DNA of 64,000 bases from Physcomitrium patens (lineage: Eukaryota; Streptophyta; Bryopsida; Funariales; Funariaceae), in NCBI RefSeq assembly GCF_000002425.4, contig NC_037257.1, positions 10,196,983-10,260,982 of the forward strand, in the 5' to 3' direction. The position numbers and the translations under genes are program-made. Below the pieces are notes generated by a model. The model was not told the DNA's origin and made no database searches. It saw only the letters and a program-made list of their open reading frames with translations. Every line of letters starts with the position of its first letter. The stretch's first letter is position 1. This document shows, piece by piece, positions 1 through 9,756 of this stretch.

Positions 1-13
1 AGAACATACCCAC

Positions 14-1873
14 CTGCAAACAATGAGCGTAATGCTCCAGCCATCGAAGCATCCCATCCTGTGACTCCTCGTCTGACGCGCCATCTTGCTCCGGCACACA
101 CGCCATCATCTCTCCATCTAAAAGCAAATTTCTAGTGCCGACGTATACATTACCGTCCTCGCAGTCTAAGAAGATGAACTTGTTCAAGTTACTTGACGCA
201 GCTATAATAACGCGGCGATTCCGACACGGCGAAGGCAAAATGCGACTAGTCAAGTTCAGCATCTACAAGCATGCCGAAAACGTGTAAGTCATTCCAGTAT
301 CAGAAAATAAGAACTACTCTAACACAACACATGATAAATAAATCCAATCCCAAGTGAATATCAAAAAGATGTCAAAGAATCACCTGTCGTAAAGATAAGA
401 GATGAACATTAACGAAGTGGTGTGAGAAGTTGTAGCCTCCAATAAGACCAACGTAATGATCTTCAACTTGATCATCGTCTAACACATTCTCAGGTATTCT
501 TTGGCCATTACAAAGGCGATACAACAAGCGAGCGGCAGGAGGGAAGCGGCATTTTAAAGTTGCTTCTGTTTCAGCAAGTTCCTCCAATGTGGCACCTGCA
601 ACCACCAGACAAATATGAGCTACACATTTAAGAAAAACGATTGAATCCACAAACGTTGAAAACCAATTCGGGAAAAAAATTGGCACAATCATTAAAAAAA
701 ACTTTTAACATTGATGATGAGTATATAATGAGTTCCTTGATAGACCGGGCACCAGAAAAATTGAGTAAGTAAAACAACTCTAATGAGCATGAATGTCCGT
801 AACCACATACTGAGCACGCCGGATAGAAGTGAAAACCACAACAAAGAAGCATATAAATACCGGGGGCTAGTGAATTAGAAACTTCTTTAAAATTGTCTCT
901 CGCCCAAGACCGTATTGAATCCCAGCAGAGCTTGCTGCGTTGAAACAAGCGCGATGTTTTCCATGATTGGTACGTTTCCTGACATACATTGAGGTGCAGC
1001 AAGCATTGTGAAATGAAGATGATCAGTCCCTTGAAAGCTTAACACTTACTCAAAGCACCACAATAATGATCACTGTGACGAGATTTGAAAATACAATAGC
1101 CCTAACCTTCAACAACTAAGAGGTAAATATGTGAAGGCTAAACCCATATCCACTTCTCACGACAGAAAACTGCTTGCAAACGCCTAATTGAAAAGCTAGT
1201 GTCCCGCTACCACCCATGCTACAATTATGGATCATTCAACCACAAAGTAATAGGTCCCAAGTAGGCAGCAGAAACTTCATTGCGATTCTAGAGAAACACG
1301 ACAACGGTAAGGATGGCACGTATCTCCATCAGTGCGGATTTGATTTCTACGCAGCGTTAGACCCTAAAAATTACCATAGTTCATAAACTGCTCTTCGACC
1401 CAGAAGAGAACAACAGCACGACATTACATTCAATCACCGCTTTATAAGTTCGTGTGTACGATACGCTACAACCGGAACCAATGAATTAGACTAGGGTCAC
1501 AAAAAACACAAAATAGTCACCATGAATCAACAGCCCTAAGCTTCGAGCTTTCACACACCTAAGCGAATAAGTCACAGTTTACGGAGAACCTTGCGAATGC
1601 AACCAATATGAATGAGATCGCCATGCCTGAAATTAAGAAGACCCAAGGTAGGGCGAAAATTCTAGAATCACCCACCTTCCATGTGGAGCAGGGGCGATCG
1701 AGGGGGTCCAACTTCTGGATGGTGGGGAAGTCTCTGCGACAGTGCGGCTCCCAGAGAGCGTCCTGGCTCACGGTCTGGTTCCAGAAACGCGCCACACAAG
1801 CAGCCCTAGCGCAATCGGACGCTGAAACCTTGGCGATGATCGATTGCAACAGCGCAGTCGGCAACTGCTCCAT
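14..1873 (-). CDS. SKIP16: SKIP16-like F-box protein, 5' part (four coding exons; 3' end outside window)
   Basis: F-box substrate adaptor of an SCF ubiquitin ligase. I join four exons on the minus strand: 1676-1873, 861-978, 384-595 and 14-262, giving 259 residues. Donors read AAG|GTGGGT, CCG|GTATTT, CAG|GTGATT and CAG|GTGGGT. Acceptors read TCAG|GAA, TGCAG|GTG and TGTAG|ATG. The reading phase is kept at every junction. Residues 1-50 are an F-box (LPTALLQSIIAKV, then CVARFWNQ and ALWEPHC). The middle (WDSIRSWARDNFKEV, then FPPAARLLYRLCNGQ) is the SMI1/KNR4-like part. The C-terminal ApaG domain typical of SKIP16 would lie beyond the left edge and is not seen. The start at 1873 is chosen because the F-box follows at once; an in-frame upstream ATG at 1951 would add a non-conserved 26-residue leader. 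Family assignment comes from the domain order and recognised sequence; no search was run. Confidence 0.85.
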
Positions 1874-2871
1874 TGCGCTTGCGCCGACTCCACCCGTCCC
1901 CAAACTCCAGATCCACCACAATCCACTCCGATCTTGGGAGCTCTCTCCCACCTAACGCTAAGCCTGCAACAACCCAATTGTAGCGACGCATAAAACAGAC
2001 GGCTAAACCACAAAACAAAGCAGAAGTGAGCCCATGTTTGCCGCCTCTCATGCTTGTGTGGAGCATAGCATGCGAGCTGGTCCTCCAGCTCGCAGCACGC
2101 CGGGCAAGCTGGGCGAGCGGAAGGATGAATGTTTTCCTTATTTCATTCATCCATATGTGAATATATCATTTGTCTATCAGTCTGTCGAAGCTTGAGTCCC
2201 ATTGCAGCGTTGCTTTGGGCTGCATATCTGTTCGTTTTTCTACGTGTCGGTGTGATTTCATATGTGTGTGCTTGTGTATATGTGTGTGTGTATATATATG
2301 TAAAAATAATAATAATAATTAATTAATTGGTCAAAATCTTACTTTTAAGTTAGTGAGACTTCAAGTAAGATTTGATACATAAGTCAAGTTAATTTGAATT
2401 TAAGATTGTCAACTAAAAAATGTAATCTAAAATTTTTAAAGCTAATACTTCATAAATTAAGATGTTCATATTTATAGATAGTAGAATACTGTATTAATAA
2501 CTCAAATATTTCAAAACATTATTCACATTATATCAAAACATAATTTCAAAACCATATTCACAATATTCACAAAAATCAATAGAAATTATCCACATTAATA
2601 AGATTTCAATGTACTCTAAGACCTTAAAACAGTATGAAATTATACTTGAATGAATCTTAAAATATCATTACAGGTCAAAAATACGTTTTTTACAGCAAAA
2701 GAATATAAATGGAAATGGTCAAATTAAATTACATTAATTAAAATGGTAAAAGTAAATACAATACATATAGAAATTTTTTGAATATAATTAATATGTATTA
2801 AGTTATAATATATAGTATTTTTCCATTGGTGAAATAATCATGGAAATAAAATTTAGAAACATATTTTTTGT

Positions 2872-2908
<37 letters not shown>

Positions 2909-3267
2909 AATAAAAAAAATGCATGAATACTTGTAAGACCTAGATTTATAAAAGCATTAAATTTTTGAATTGTTTCAAGACTCAAATGAGGATGTAATCA
3001 AAGAAATGAAAGTAATATGATATATAATTCTTAAAAGGTAAGTATTTATTTATCAATAGAGACAAGGTTGTTTTAGATATATTAAATTAGTACATGTCTA
3101 TATATATATATATATATATATGTATATCTATGTATGTAAATACAATGCATTTCTTGCCACTAGTAATTTTTTATTTTTATTCAATTCAAGGAAGTATTGA
3201 AAGTAAAATTAACACTTTTTAATCTAATAATTAGATAAGTGTTAGGTGATCTATTGCATCCAATGAG

Positions 3268-3304
<37 letters not shown>

Positions 3305-3656
3305 AAAATGGGATAAATTTTATGTTTGGTATTCTTTTATAATTAGTATAAAAATTAACCTTTTTAAATATTACAAATACATTTAAGTTAACTCACTCAA
3401 AATTTTAAGAAGTATAACTAAATAATCTCCACTTCTATTTTGGCCTAACTTCTAGGAAGCTTAGTATAAATTCTACAAAGTTCAATAAATTTTAAGGCCC
3501 AAGTTTTAAATCCTTTGTAGGAAATATTCATCAGTCGATTCTTCTCACAGTAATCAGTAATAATATAATAATGCTGAAATTCTTTCTGATGTAAACAACA
3601 TTCAATTTTTTTGTTCTTTTATTGGAAATTTGTAAGTATTGGTTCTTGAGTGAAGA

Positions 3657-3688
<32 letters not shown>

Positions 3689-3701
3689 TTGGATGTATTT
3701 A

Positions 3702-3734
<33 letters not shown>

Positions 3735-4065
3735 TATGAGTTCAACAAAGAGAATGGTTCTGAGAGTCATGCTGTTGTGATATTTTCTGATGATTTCAAA
3801 AAACAGAAACAAAAACTTTTTACAGGATGTAAGCTTTATCTACTGGCCTATTGGTAAAGAGAAACTTTTGAGGTAGATTTCAGTCCTATGTCATTGAAGA
3901 TTCAGCTAGGATTGAGATTACAGAGGTTAAGAGAATATATATATATATATATATATATATAATAAGTATAATAGATTCTTAAAACTTCAAGTTATATATA
4001 TATATATATATATGTATACACACACACACATGTACCAACAAATATAACTTTTATAACTTATAAAA
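1874..4065. other. Upstream region of SKIP16-like gene and AT-rich intergenic DNA
   Basis: About 250 bases next to the start codon are GC-richer and probably hold the 5' UTR and promoter; I see no unambiguous TATA box. From about 2270 the DNA becomes very AT-rich and I find no gene. The small ORFs here are chance. Confidence 0.6.
2876..4013. repeat. Cluster of TA dinucleotide microsatellites and a poly-A tract
   Basis: Runs of alternating TA lie at about 2876-2906, 3098-3123, 3657-3684, 3713-3734, 3935-3961 and 3994-4013. A 31-base A tract lies at 3270-3300. Short TG/CA runs occur at 2276-2293, 3700-3712 and 4018-4030. Such clusters are slippage-prone and can cause assembly errors. Confidence 0.9.
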
Positions 4066-4480
4066 AACTAGTGGGAACTTGTGATGTTGGATATCACAAT
4101 CTTTGGCACATCCATCCATTTCTTTGTGTATCCACGTTCCATCATTTTCATGTTTCCTAGATTTGATGTTCATTAAATCCTTGGTTCTCTAGTTTCCTAA
4201 TTTCTAGATTCCATTATTTTCATGTTTGGTCAATCAAAAGTTTCTTTGACTCATTATGTTTTAATCGTGATATTATATATTTATATACATATTTATTTTA
4301 AATACAAAGAAATAAGAAATGCTTTTGATTGGCCAAACATGGGAATGAAAAAATAGAAGAATCAAAAAACAAAAAATCCATAAAACCAAAGAACATGGGA
4401 CTAAGGGAGTATAAATAAATAAAGGAATGGATGGATGTATCAAAGATCATGGTGTCCAACTATACATCTTTTTACTAGTT
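4066..4480. mobile_element. Palindromic MITE-like foldback element
   Basis: The two halves are imperfect inverted copies. AACTAGTGGGAACTTGTGAT at the left edge faces ACTAGTT at 4474-4480. ACATCCATCCATT near 4109 faces AATGGATGGATGT near 4427. CATGTTTGGTCAATCAAAAG near 4221 faces CTTTTGATTGGCCAAACATG near 4323. There is no coding potential. TA-rich flanks suggest a TA-targeting MITE, but no clear duplication can be defined. Confidence 0.65.
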
Positions 4481-4689
4481 ATATATATATATATATATAT
4501 ATACACATTGACTCTCAAAATTGAGTCAATTAGTAAAATAATAAATATTAAAAATCCTAGATTTCAGCTTGAGATTATTAATCTACTGACAATTAGTAAA
4601 ATAATAAATATTAACATAGATCTACTGACTTCGTTTTGTAACGTAGATCTACATGGAGATTAATAATTTGTCCATCCTCTCTAAGAAAC

Positions 4690-4811
4690 TAAAATAACTT
4701 AGATACGGTTGGGCATGCCATAATGGAACTTTTAATATTGCTTAGGAGTGATAGAATTGGAAGAAGCTTTTATACACTTCTATAATATTTCTTTTAGTTG
4801 ATAGTGGATAT
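4690..4811 (-). pseudogene. Tc1/mariner transposase, C-terminal tail
   Basis: This continues the transposase interrupted at 26147. Joining across the GATAT duplication gives LNEYPLSTKRN, which resembles the LNEYP region of Tc1-type enzymes. Further on, ITPKQY, a stop, and GMPNRI, a stop, then VI match the family's SMPRRIQAVI ending after one frame change. It is non-functional. Confidence 0.7.
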
Positions 4812-5042
4812 TGTCACGGCCATAATCATGTAAGCTAATAATTACATATAGAAATAGGTAGAAGTAAGTAAAAGTAGGTAAAAGTAAGTTAATTCTATAA
4901 TATTTAATATAAAAGCTTCCTAGAAATTTCCTAGACGCTGCTTTGACTTCATAGGTGTCTTTAATTGACTTTTTGGATTAGAAACGTGGTCAACAAGTTG
5001 GCCATGTGTCACACATGTTATTAGCTTGAAGATCAAGCTAAC
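4812..5042 (+). repeat. Left LTR of element B, first part
   Basis: U3 segment that matches 25586-25816. It is cut by element A after CTAAC. Confidence 0.92.
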
Positions 5043-5055
5043 TGTTAGGGACATA

Positions 5056-5340
5056 TTCCTTAGAACTTTCTAGAGAGAGGTTTCTAGAACCTTCTAGAAA
5101 ACAAGCCTCTGGAACTTTCTAGAAGAGAAGCCTCTGGAACCTTTTAGAGAGAAGTTTCTAGAAGCTTCTAGAAAGGAAGTCTCTGGAACCTTCTAGAAGA
5201 GAAGTTTCTAGAAGCTTGTAGAAAGGAATCCCCTGGAACTTTCTAGAAGCTTCCTAGTTAATAAAAGTAGCTCGAGAAGTTTATAGAACCTTCTAGAAAG
5301 GAAGCCTCTGGAACCTTCTAGAAGCTTCCTAGTTAATAGA
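5056..5340 (+). promoter_or_regulatory. Heat-shock-element-like array in LTR of A
   Basis: Repeated GAAnnTTCnnGAA modules. GGAACCTTCTAGAAG lies at 5185-5199, with a further module at about 5309-5325. The block 5151-5174 contains five alternating GAA/TTC units at 5-bp spacing. This is the consensus bound by heat shock factor trimers. The same array is in the 3' LTR at about 19498-19782. Binding is inferred. Confidence 0.7.
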
Positions 5341-5369
5341 AGTAGCTCGAGAAGCTTCCTAAGTAGGAG

Positions 5370-5412
5370 TATATATAGGGATCGAGGCTGAAGAGTTCTT
5401 CAGTCTCGACAA
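5370..5412 (+). promoter_or_regulatory. TATA box and self-primer sequence in LTR of A
   Basis: TATATATA at 5370-5377. About 31 bases later, AGTCTCGACAA (5402-5412) would be the first bases of the RNA. It is exactly complementary to TTGTCGAGACT at 5540-5550, just after the LTR. Upstream, 5382-5393 forms a near-perfect inverted repeat with 5398-5409. Confidence 0.7.
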
Positions 5413-5539
5413 CACATCTCTTGGAGTTCTAGCTCACCTTTCTAGTGTTGTTCTTGTACTCATCTGTTTAATCTAGTTCTGCCACTTCTTCTTGAACTTC
5501 TTGTTAGATTTCAAGTCTGTATTTTGTGTCCATGACAGT

Positions 5540-5573
5540 TTGTCGAGACTACACTAACTTGAGATATCAGAGC
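5540..5573 (+). promoter_or_regulatory. Primer-binding region of element A
   Basis: TTGTCGAGACT at 5540-5550 begins 2 nt after the LTR end and pairs perfectly over 11 nt with the predicted RNA 5' end. Further on, TATCAGAGC at 5565-5573 matches part of the initiator-Met tRNA primer site but lacks the leading TGG and lies 27 nt from the LTR. Confidence 0.65.
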
Positions 5574-5817
5574 TAGTTCTTTCTTAGTAGAGTGTGGATT
5601 ACCCCTCTACTTAAAGGTATACTAGCATTTTTTAGAGGTTGCGGATTACCCTCCTCTAAACTGATACTTCTTCTGTTACAATATTGGAGTCTTATTCTTC
5701 TTAGAGAGAGTGGATTACCCCTCTTCTTGAAATTCTTAAGGCGTTTTATAGGTTGTGGATTACCCTCCTATAAACCAATATTGCCTCTTATAGGGTCATT
5801 TTTGTCCTTCTTTTAGA

Positions 5818-6843
5818 ATGGCCGGAGGTCAAGACATTAGTATGACAAAAAGTTCGGAGTCTAAGTTAGATGCTATTATGAATGCCCTTGCTACGTTATC
5901 ACAAAGAACTGCAGAGATTGAAGGAGTGGTGGCAAGGCTTCATAATGATGGAGTATCTGAGATAGCACAATCTAAACTACACCAGCCTCAAATTTCGACA
6001 CTTGGAGAAACAACTTTACCTCAGGTTCGACAAGAACCACTAGTTCTACAATATAAGGAGCCTCGAGTTAGCCTTCCAGATAAGTTTGATGGAACACATT
6101 CCAAGTTTCGAGGATTCGTCAATCAAATCAGGTTGATAACAGTTTTACAGCCCGAACGATATCCAACGGAGGAGTCACGTGTTGGGCTTGTTGGAACCTT
6201 ACTTAAGGGTCAAGCTCTATTATGGTTTGCTCCTTTGTTTGAGAAACGATCATCCATATTAAACAACTTCGAAACCTTTTTGGAAGCATTTGCGGAAGCA
6301 TTTGGTGAACACGATAAGGTTCGATGGGCTACAACAAAGATCCGGTCGCTACGACAGGGGATGCGTTCTACATCAGTCTATGCTTCGGATTTCAGGCAAT
6401 TAATATGCGACATCAATTGGGATGAAGAAGCGTTGATGAGTCAATTCTATTGGGGTTTAAGAGATGATGTGAAGGATTTGCTGTTAACTCTTCCTGATCC
6501 ACGAACGTTCAATGAAGCCATTAGCCTAGCCGTGAAGTACGATAATCGCCTATTCCAACGTCGCCAAGACCAACGCTCAAGACAACATACAATTCGCCAT
6601 GCTCCAACTATGTCGGCAAGCAGTGTAAATTCGCATTCAGAGGTGGAAGACATGCAAATTGATGCGGTATGTATCAAATCTCTTACTATAGAAGAAAAAA
6701 AGCGACGTATGGAGGAAAATTTATGCTTGTATTGCGGTGGAGAAGGCCACAAAGTCGGAAACTACCCCAAAAAGCAAAATCGAGGCATAGTCAAGACTAG
6801 GGGAGTATTTGTTCAGGAAAACGAGGATGCCCAGCCACAGTAG
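5818..6843 (+). CDS. gag: Gag of element A
   Basis: Capsid/nucleocapsid protein of 341 residues, unbroken. The N-terminus is helical with SESKLDAIMNALATL. The central part resembles retrotransposon gag (LPDKFDGTHSKFRGFVNQI, then GTLLKGQALLWFAPLFE). The nucleocapsid zinc knuckle near residue 305 reads CLYCGGEGHKVGNY, so the last Cys of the CCHC is Tyr, which should weaken RNA binding. It ends in TAG, and pol continues in the -1 frame. ATG at 5818 follows a purine-rich leader; gag proteins of the related elements start at the matching place with ATGGC(A/C). Confidence 0.9.
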   Translation: MAGGQDISMTKSSESKLDAIMNALATLSQRTAEIEGVVARLHNDGVSEIAQSKLHQPQISTLGETTLPQVRQEPLVLQYKEPRVSLPDKFDGTHSKFRGFVNQIRLITVLQPERYPTEESRVGLVGTLLKGQALLWFAPLFEKRSSILNNFETFLEAFAEAFGEHDKVRWATTKIRSLRQGMRSTSVYASDFRQLICDINWDEEALMSQFYWGLRDDVKDLLLTLPDPRTFNEAISLAVKYDNRLFQRRQDQRSRQHTIRHAPTMSASSVNSHSEVEDMQIDAVCIKSLTIEEKKRRMEENLCLYCGGEGHKVGNYPKKQNRGIVKTRGVFVQENEDAQPQ

Positions 6844-7247
6844 GAACCGTGCGGCTGGACAATGAAATATCCCAACAACAATCAGGTTCCTTTCTTTCTG
6901 CCCAACCTGCCCTTTGTTTTACAATCCCTCTGTTTATCAGCCCTCAAAAACTGAGAACCTTAGCACTACTAGACTCAGGAGGATCTGCTTGTTTTTTAGA
7001 CAAAGAATTTGCAAAGCGTCATAAGATCCCTTTAGTACAAAAATCAAAACCTGTTCATGTTGAGGTCATAGATGGGTGACCTTTATTGTCTGGTAGCATC
7101 ACCCATGAATCAAAACCTATAGAAGTAACGTTTAAAGACCATAGTAGTTATATTATTTTTAATATTATTAGAACCCCATCAAATCCTATTATTCTTGGTC
7201 TTTCTTGGTTGGAAAAACATAATCCATTGATAGATTGGAGGTTGCAG
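6801..7247 (+). pseudogene. pol: Protease region of element A, cut by C
   Basis: The -1 frame relative to gag opens at 6801. It contains the aspartic protease motif ALLDSGGSACFLD (about 6970-7010), followed by KPVHVEVIDG, a TGA at 7077-7079 where relatives have Arg (CGT), and the conserved segment IILGLSWLEKHNP. It stops at element C. The other half of pol starts at 15892. Confidence 0.88.
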
Positions 7248-8578
7248 TGTCGTATTACGTGCTTTCCTGCTCGAGAACGCGCCGGGCGTCTGGCTGTAGA
7301 AGGTAGTATGGAGATCCGCCGATAGTCAAGCAGTCTATCAGTTTTTACTGCTGGAATATAAACGACTGCAAGAATACACCGTAAATCTTTACTGATGCCC
7401 TTCGACTGCTTGTCGAAGTCCTTTTTTTGCCCCAGCCGGTAGGTCTCTAGACGTTACAGAGAACCCCGAACAACCCAAACTGTTAATCTTCAATACCCCT
7501 TTGTACTTACGATCTTGTATCCACTGACTGTCCTGTTAGATTAACCCAATAAATTTCATTCACTCCGCATACTCAATCCTATAGACACCCCTTTAATCCT
7601 TCAATCACAGACCTAACTTGATTTTATAAAACAGTCAAGAGTATTCAAACCCACTTCATTTAAAAATCCCGATTCACCATTACAACACTGACTTCAGCAG
7701 CGATTGCCTCAGTCGTCCCAAAACTCTACGAAGAAGAAAAATCCAAATTCTATGTCTTTCCTTCCCCGACCCGAAGCATGAAGCTCCTCTCTCTAATTCC
7801 CTTGATCTTCTAAAAACCTCCAATGAAAAACCGAACTAGTAACCTTGCAAAAGCTTGAAAACTCGCTCCCCCCGATTCCCCCGAAAAAAAACCTCCCCCC
7901 CTCAAAACAATATCCCCCATAACCTTATCCTCTGAATTTCTTCAATCTTCTGTCTTAGATCCGGAATTGGCTCCCACCTCAAGCTTGGATCCGAAATTGG
8001 CTCTCGCCATCAAACTTTCTCCTCCGTTTTTACCTTTAAGAAATCCATTTACCGAAAACAACGTTCCCTGAAACGGCACAGAGAACAGGACAGCCTGAAA
8101 CAGAATCGAACCCCGTAATCGGGACCACATTGAGTCGCCTGACCAATTCAGGTCCTATATTGGGAAAGATGCCCGTAGTAACCTGGATGTTCTCGTAATT
8201 GGGTCAAATTGGTCCTCGCGTCAGATTGGCTGACCCGTAGTAAGACTTGGATTTCCCGTAATTAGACTACATTGGGTTGACCGGCCAATTCAGGTCTCAT
8301 ATTGGATAAGAGGACCCGGATTGGATTATCAAAATTGGATCCAATTGGCTCTTCGAACCCGTCATGTGAATTGGTCCTTCTCTTCCTGCTGACTCCCATT
8401 ATTGGAATCGAATGGAGCATTTCAGTATGCCCCGGCTGACTGTAACGGAGTGACTGAACCTGACCACTCAGTATTTGTACTGGAGTTGGTTGATGCTCCC
8501 AATATTCGAGGTAACTGAATATTAATAAAATTCCTCTTTCTTTTTATTTTCACTGTATACTCGTGTTACAACACGACA
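7248..8578 (-). repeat. 3' LTR of element C
   Basis: Matches 14561-15891 over its full length. In sense orientation it contains a degraded coding segment, including a stretch that matches 51839-52048 (for example FQAVLFSVPFQ against FEAVPFSMPF). Confidence 0.92.
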
Positions 8579-8640
8579 TCCACCCCCTCTGAACCTGTGC
8601 ATCCTCCGGTATGCACCAATTTACCCAATTGCTGTTTGAT

Positions 8641-9741
8641 TCAGAATATATCCCCTACGTCTTTGTCCAGTTCGTCTTCGTCACCTTCATTATCCATATC
8701 ACTTTCATCTTCTTGCTGCGGAATCTCTGTACCTTCATTAAGGTCTTCCATATTCATCTCTGCGTGTCTTCGTTTAAATATTTTTACTCTCTTCCCTGCA
8801 ATTGGTATTTTCAATTTTGTACCATCTAACTCCCGTAATGAGTAAGTCGCATTATCATGAACAGTTGTTCTAACATATGGTCCAAACCAACGTTTTGAAA
8901 ATTTCCGCAAAGTACTATGTTGATTATCCAGACTATTGTCATAAACAAGTACCCAGTCACCTTCCTCGATTGCTTTTGGTCTCAATCGATGTTGCTTATC
9001 GAATCGCGCCTTGTTTTGTAACCTTGCTCTTTTTAACCTTTCCAATGCTATCTGGACATCTTCCGTTCTTTGCTCCAATTGTCGAATCTTAATAGCCAGA
9101 AGTTCTTCTCTTGTCAATCCATCTTCCCATGGTAGCATACTCCAAGTAAGTACCTTTTCTTCAATCGACATAATTGGTTTTTGACCTGTCATAAGTTCTA
9201 CTGGCATATATCCTGTCACCGAACTATGTGTTGTTCGATCAGCCCATAATGCAAATGACAAAAGCCGTGGCCACTCTTTAACTTTCCCATTACAAGCTTT
9301 AACCAATGCTTTCACAATCGGCGGGTGATCGCGTTCGCTTTTCGCATTCCCTTCCGGATTATAAGCAATAGTCAGTGATAGTTTAACTCCACATTTTTCA
9401 AAGAACTTACGAGCTTCTTGCGCATTTAATTCTCCACGATCTGCAGTGATTTTCCCTACGCACCCGTAACGGCAAATGACATCTTCAAGCAAAAACCTAC
9501 AAATCCCCTCTGTAGATTTTGTCCTCAATGCTCTTCCTTCTACTAGATTTGATAAATCTTCACGAGCTAAAACCAAATATCTCATCTGCCATAACCCAAT
9601 CGGCATAATAACCAAATCAACAACCCATTTAAAATGAATAGCCAGAGGATACGTAGGATGAAGACCATCTCGATGTCGGATATTAGAATACGATTGACAG
9701 ATTTCACATGACTCTACAAATGAGAGCACATCTCGATACAT
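8641..9741 (-). CDS. pol: Integrase of element C
   Basis: 366-residue open segment. The catalytic triad can be placed at VVDLVIMP (first Asp), TADRGEL (second Asp) and AKSERDH (Glu). A GPY-like region follows (KRWFGPYVRTTVHDNATYSL). The tail is strongly acidic (EDESDMDNEGDEDELDKD) and there is no chromodomain. The part upstream of 9741 (AGHRGIWATF) belongs to the zinc-binding N-terminus and is separated by a stop. Confidence 0.85.
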   Translation of the reverse strand: MYRDVLSFVESCEICQSYSNIRHRDGLHPTYPLAIHFKWVVDLVIMPIGLWQMRYLVLAREDLSNLVEGRALRTKSTEGICRFLLEDVICRYGCVGKITADRGELNAQEARKFFEKCGVKLSLTIAYNPEGNAKSERDHPPIVKALVKACNGKVKEWPRLLSFALWADRTTHSSVTGYMPVELMTGQKPIMSIEEKVLTWSMLPWEDGLTREELLAIKIRQLEQRTEDVQIALERLKRARLQNKARFDKQHRLRPKAIEEGDWVLVYDNSLDNQHSTLRKFSKRWFGPYVRTTVHDNATYSLRELDGTKLKIPIAGKRVKIFKRRHAEMNMEDLNEGTEIPQQEDESDMDNEGDEDELDKDVGDIF

Positions 9742-9756
9742 ATTTTTCCATCAATA

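Larger units (their letters stand above)
5043..5537 (+). repeat. 5' LTR of element A
   Basis: It holds the promoter: heat-shock-element-like arrays at about 5056-5340, TATATATA at 5370-5377, a predicted transcript start near 5401, then R and U5. It ends CCATGACA. Confidence 0.93.

Noticed and set aside
1608-1955. 115-codon plus-strand ORF opposite the first SKIP16 exon
   Set aside because: It is the antisense shadow of a real exon with conserved F-box coding and splice sites on the minus strand.
4427-4663. 78-codon ORF spanning the MITE end and the Tc1 inverted repeat
   Set aside because: It crosses two element boundaries and is of biased AT-rich composition (Ile/Tyr runs from TA repeats).
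5056-5340. Direct-repeat array resembling a CRISPR
   Set aside because: Repeats are short, overlapping and without unique spacers; they are HSE-like units in an LTR of a eukaryotic element.
7248-8578. LTR of C as an independent gene (ORF 7942-8130 minus)
   Set aside because: The identical-length copy at 14561-15891 has the same frame, so it is LTR sequence; only the relation to the 51-kb ORF is of interest.
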